In this document: one piece after another, positions 6,431-7,776 of the stretch
Layout: every line of letters begins with the position of its first letter
Numbering within the stretch: the stretch's first letter is position 1
Assembly (NCBI RefSeq): GCF_000721935.1
Contig: NZ_KL585385.1
Coordinates: forward strand, 59,209-66,984
DNA length: 7,776 nt
Source of the DNA: Streptomyces sp. NRRL WC-3549
GTDB taxonomy: Bacteria; Actinomycetota; Actinomycetes; Streptomycetales; Streptomycetaceae
Direction: 5' to 3'
Made by a program: the position numbers and the translations under genes
Notes under the pieces: generated by a model
The model's input: the letters and a program-made list of their open reading frames with translations, nothing else
What the model was told of the DNA's origin: nothing
Databases searched by the model: none

Positions 6431-7735
6431 TCAGGCGACGGTCCACTTCTGGTTGGCGGCGCCGGTGCACGTCCAGATCTGCAGCCGGGTCCCGTCGGCC
6501 GAGGAACCGCCTGTGGCGTCCAGGCACTTGTCCGCGCCGGTGTTCGTCAGGTCGCGGGCCGAGGTGTGGGTCCACTTCTGGGCGTCGGAGCCGTTGCAGG
6601 TGTACAGCTGCACGGCGGCGCCGTCCGCGGTGGAGCCGTCCCGTACGTCCAGGCACTTGCCGAGGGCGCGCACGGTGCCGTCACCTCCCAGCGTCCACCT
6701 CTGGGCGTCCACGCCGTTGCAGTCGTGGAGTTGGATCGGGGTTCCGTCGGCGCTCGACGCACCGGCGACGTCCACGCACATGCCGCCGATGCCCTGGATC
6801 GCACCGGTCCTGCTGCCGCCGTCGTTGCCGTCGTCGCCCCCGCTGCCGCCGTTGCCGCCGGAGTCGTCGGAGGCGGAGACCCGGACGTAGTCGACGGTCA
6901 TCGTCTGGGGGAAGGAGGTGGCCCCGTCCGGGCTGCCGGGCCAGTCACCGCCGACCGCGAGGTTCAGGATGATGAAGAAGGGGTGGTCGAAGACCCACTT
7001 GTTGCCGTTCACGTCGGCGGGCGTACGCGTCTGGTAGGCCTGGCCGTCCACCGACCAGGTGATCGCCTGGGGGCTCCAGTCGACCGCGAAGGTGTGGAAG
7101 TCGTCGGCGAAGGACCTGCCGTCGGGAAGCGTGTAGGAGGCGCCGATGCCGCCACCGCCCGAGTAACCGGGGCCGTGGACCGTGCCGTGGACGGTGCCCG
7201 GCTCGTAGCCGACGTTCTCCATGATGTCGATCTCGCCGCTGTTCGGCCAGCCCGCGCTGCCGAGGTCGTCGCCGAGCATCCAGAAGGCCGGCCAGACGCC
7301 CTGGCCGCGCGGCACCTTGATACGGGCTTCGTAGCGCCCGTACGCCTGGGTGAAGGTACGGGCGGTGTTCAGGCGTGCCGAGGTGTACTGGCAGTCCCCG
7401 TACCAGCACGTGAGACCCGGATCGGTGTTCTTGCGGGCGGTGATCACCAGATTGCCGTTGCCGTCCAGGGCGGCGTTCTGGGTGCTGTCGGTGTAGTACT
7501 GCAACTCGTTGTTGCCGTTGCCCGAACCGCCGGTCTCCAGCGTCCACTTGGACGCGTCCGGTGCGCTGCCCGCGGCGCCGTCGAACTCGTCGGCCCATGT
7601 CTGGGCCTCCGTGGCGGCGTTGGCCCGGGAGGTGGCGGGGCCGGACGTGGTGATGAGGAGGGCGGCGGCGAGTGCGGCGGAGACCAGGAGAACCAGTCCG
7701 CCTAGTGACCATCTGTGTGCGCGGTGAGCAGCCAT
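6431..7735 (-). CDS. GH16 endo-beta-1,3-glucanase with C-terminal ricin-type lectin domain
   Basis: The 434-residue secreted protein has three parts. A Sec signal peptide (1-40) has a basic start, a hydrophobic core and a probable cut after ANA. A GH16 catalytic domain (about 45-288) carries the GEIDIMENVG motif, with Glu168 as nucleophile, Asp170 as helper and Glu173 as acid/base; the form of this motif is that of bacterial laminarinases. A Gly/Asp/Ser linker (about 289-310) leads to a CBM13 beta-trefoil lectin domain (311-434) with three repeats, each with a Cys pair and a Q-x-W end (QRW 345, QKW 386, QKW 429). It should cut internal beta-1,3 bonds of glucan, with the lectin domain holding it on the polymer. 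AAGG at 7746-7749 lies 10 bases before the ATG, a modest ribosome binding site. It is the first gene of the minus-strand pair, and only 41 bases upstream are in the window, so its promoter is not seen. A beta-1,3-1,4 specificity cannot be excluded. Confidence 0.92.
   Translation of the reverse strand: MAAHRAHRWSLGGLVLLVSAALAAALLITTSGPATSRANAATEAQTWADEFDGAAGSAPDASKWTLETGGSGNGNNELQYYTDSTQNAALDGNGNLVITARKNTDPGLTCWYGDCQYTSARLNTARTFTQAYGRYEARIKVPRGQGVWPAFWMLGDDLGSAGWPNSGEIDIMENVGYEPGTVHGTVHGPGYSGGGGIGASYTLPDGRSFADDFHTFAVDWSPQAITWSVDGQAYQTRTPADVNGNKWVFDHPFFIILNLAVGGDWPGSPDGATSFPQTMTVDYVRVSASDDSGGNGGSGGDDGNDGGSRTGAIQGIGGMCVDVAGASSADGTPIQLHDCNGVDAQRWTLGGDGTVRALGKCLDVRDGSTADGAAVQLYTCNGSDAQKWTHTSARDLTNTGADKCLDATGGSSADGTRLQIWTCTGAANQKWTVA
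6434..6802 (-). repeat. Three tandem ricin-type (CBM13) repeats within the GH16 gene
   Basis: Three units of about 40 residues follow each other. The units contain GGMCVDVAGASSADGT, GKCLDVRDGSTADGA and DKCLDATGGSSADGT, and their second halves end IQLHDCNGVDAQRW, VQLYTCNGSDAQKW and LQIWTCTGAANQKW. Each keeps the CxD sugar-pocket motif and Q-x-W core, so all three could bind sugar. The repetition shows at protein level and partly in the DNA. Confidence 0.85.
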
Positions 7736-7776
7736 GGGATCCGTACCTTGTCTGTGGGGGAAGCGGCTGGGGGGGG

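Noticed and set aside
6566..7705. A 379-codon plus-strand frame opposite GH16
   Set aside because: It is the complement of the well-supported GH16-CBM13 gene and looks like GC-rich shadow translation.
7769..7776. Run of eight G at the right edge
   Set aside because: It may be genomic or an end-of-contig artefact. Nothing after it is visible, so no claim can be made.

Overview
The window looks like a piece of a Streptomyces (or closely related actinomycete) chromosome. It is very GC-rich, and nearly every third codon position is G or C in the real genes. It also carries a run of genes I recognise as neighbours in Streptomyces: thymidylate kinase fused to an MFS-like membrane domain and a charged coiled-coil tail (tmk), the clamp-loader delta' subunit (holB), a secreted TAP-type alpha/beta-hydrolase, and a tRNA-Thr. 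The assembly is flawed at its left end. Positions 78-106 are a shortened Nextera mate-pair junction adapter (two inward-facing synthetic Tn5 mosaic ends), so bases 1-77 are probably a chimeric piece from elsewhere.

Layout, plus strand: 1-77 is an unplaced coding-like fragment; 78-106 is adapter; 107-1772 is tmk, missing its start and broken by a frame change at about 841-851; 1809-1868 is a nested hairpin; 2018-3223 is holB; 3337-4866 is a lipoprotein hydrolase with a promoter placed for leaderless transcription; 4966-5039 is tRNA-Thr(CGT) with its own promoter, a palindromic leader and a strong terminator (5045-5082). Minus strand: a second hairpin (5122-5157) ends a two-gene unit that reads leftward from the right edge, GH16 beta-1,3-glucanase with a C-terminal ricin-type lectin domain (7735-6431), then GH64 beta-1,3-glucanase (6386-5175), 44 bases apart.

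How the genes work together: tmk (dTMP to dTDP) and holB (clamp loader) both serve DNA replication. The hydrolase probably trims peptides at the outer face of the membrane. The two glucanases form a plausible secreted set for degrading beta-1,3-glucan such as fungal wall or laminarin: an endo-acting GH16 enzyme with a carbohydrate-binding module, exported by Sec, and a GH64 enzyme expected to release laminaripentaose, with a twin-arginine (Tat) signal.

I found no convincing undescribed system. The points most worth a second look are the adapter and frame break (data quality), the leaderless promoter, the palindrome in the tRNA leader, the paired hairpins with shared arms after the tRNA, and the Sec/Tat glucanase pair.
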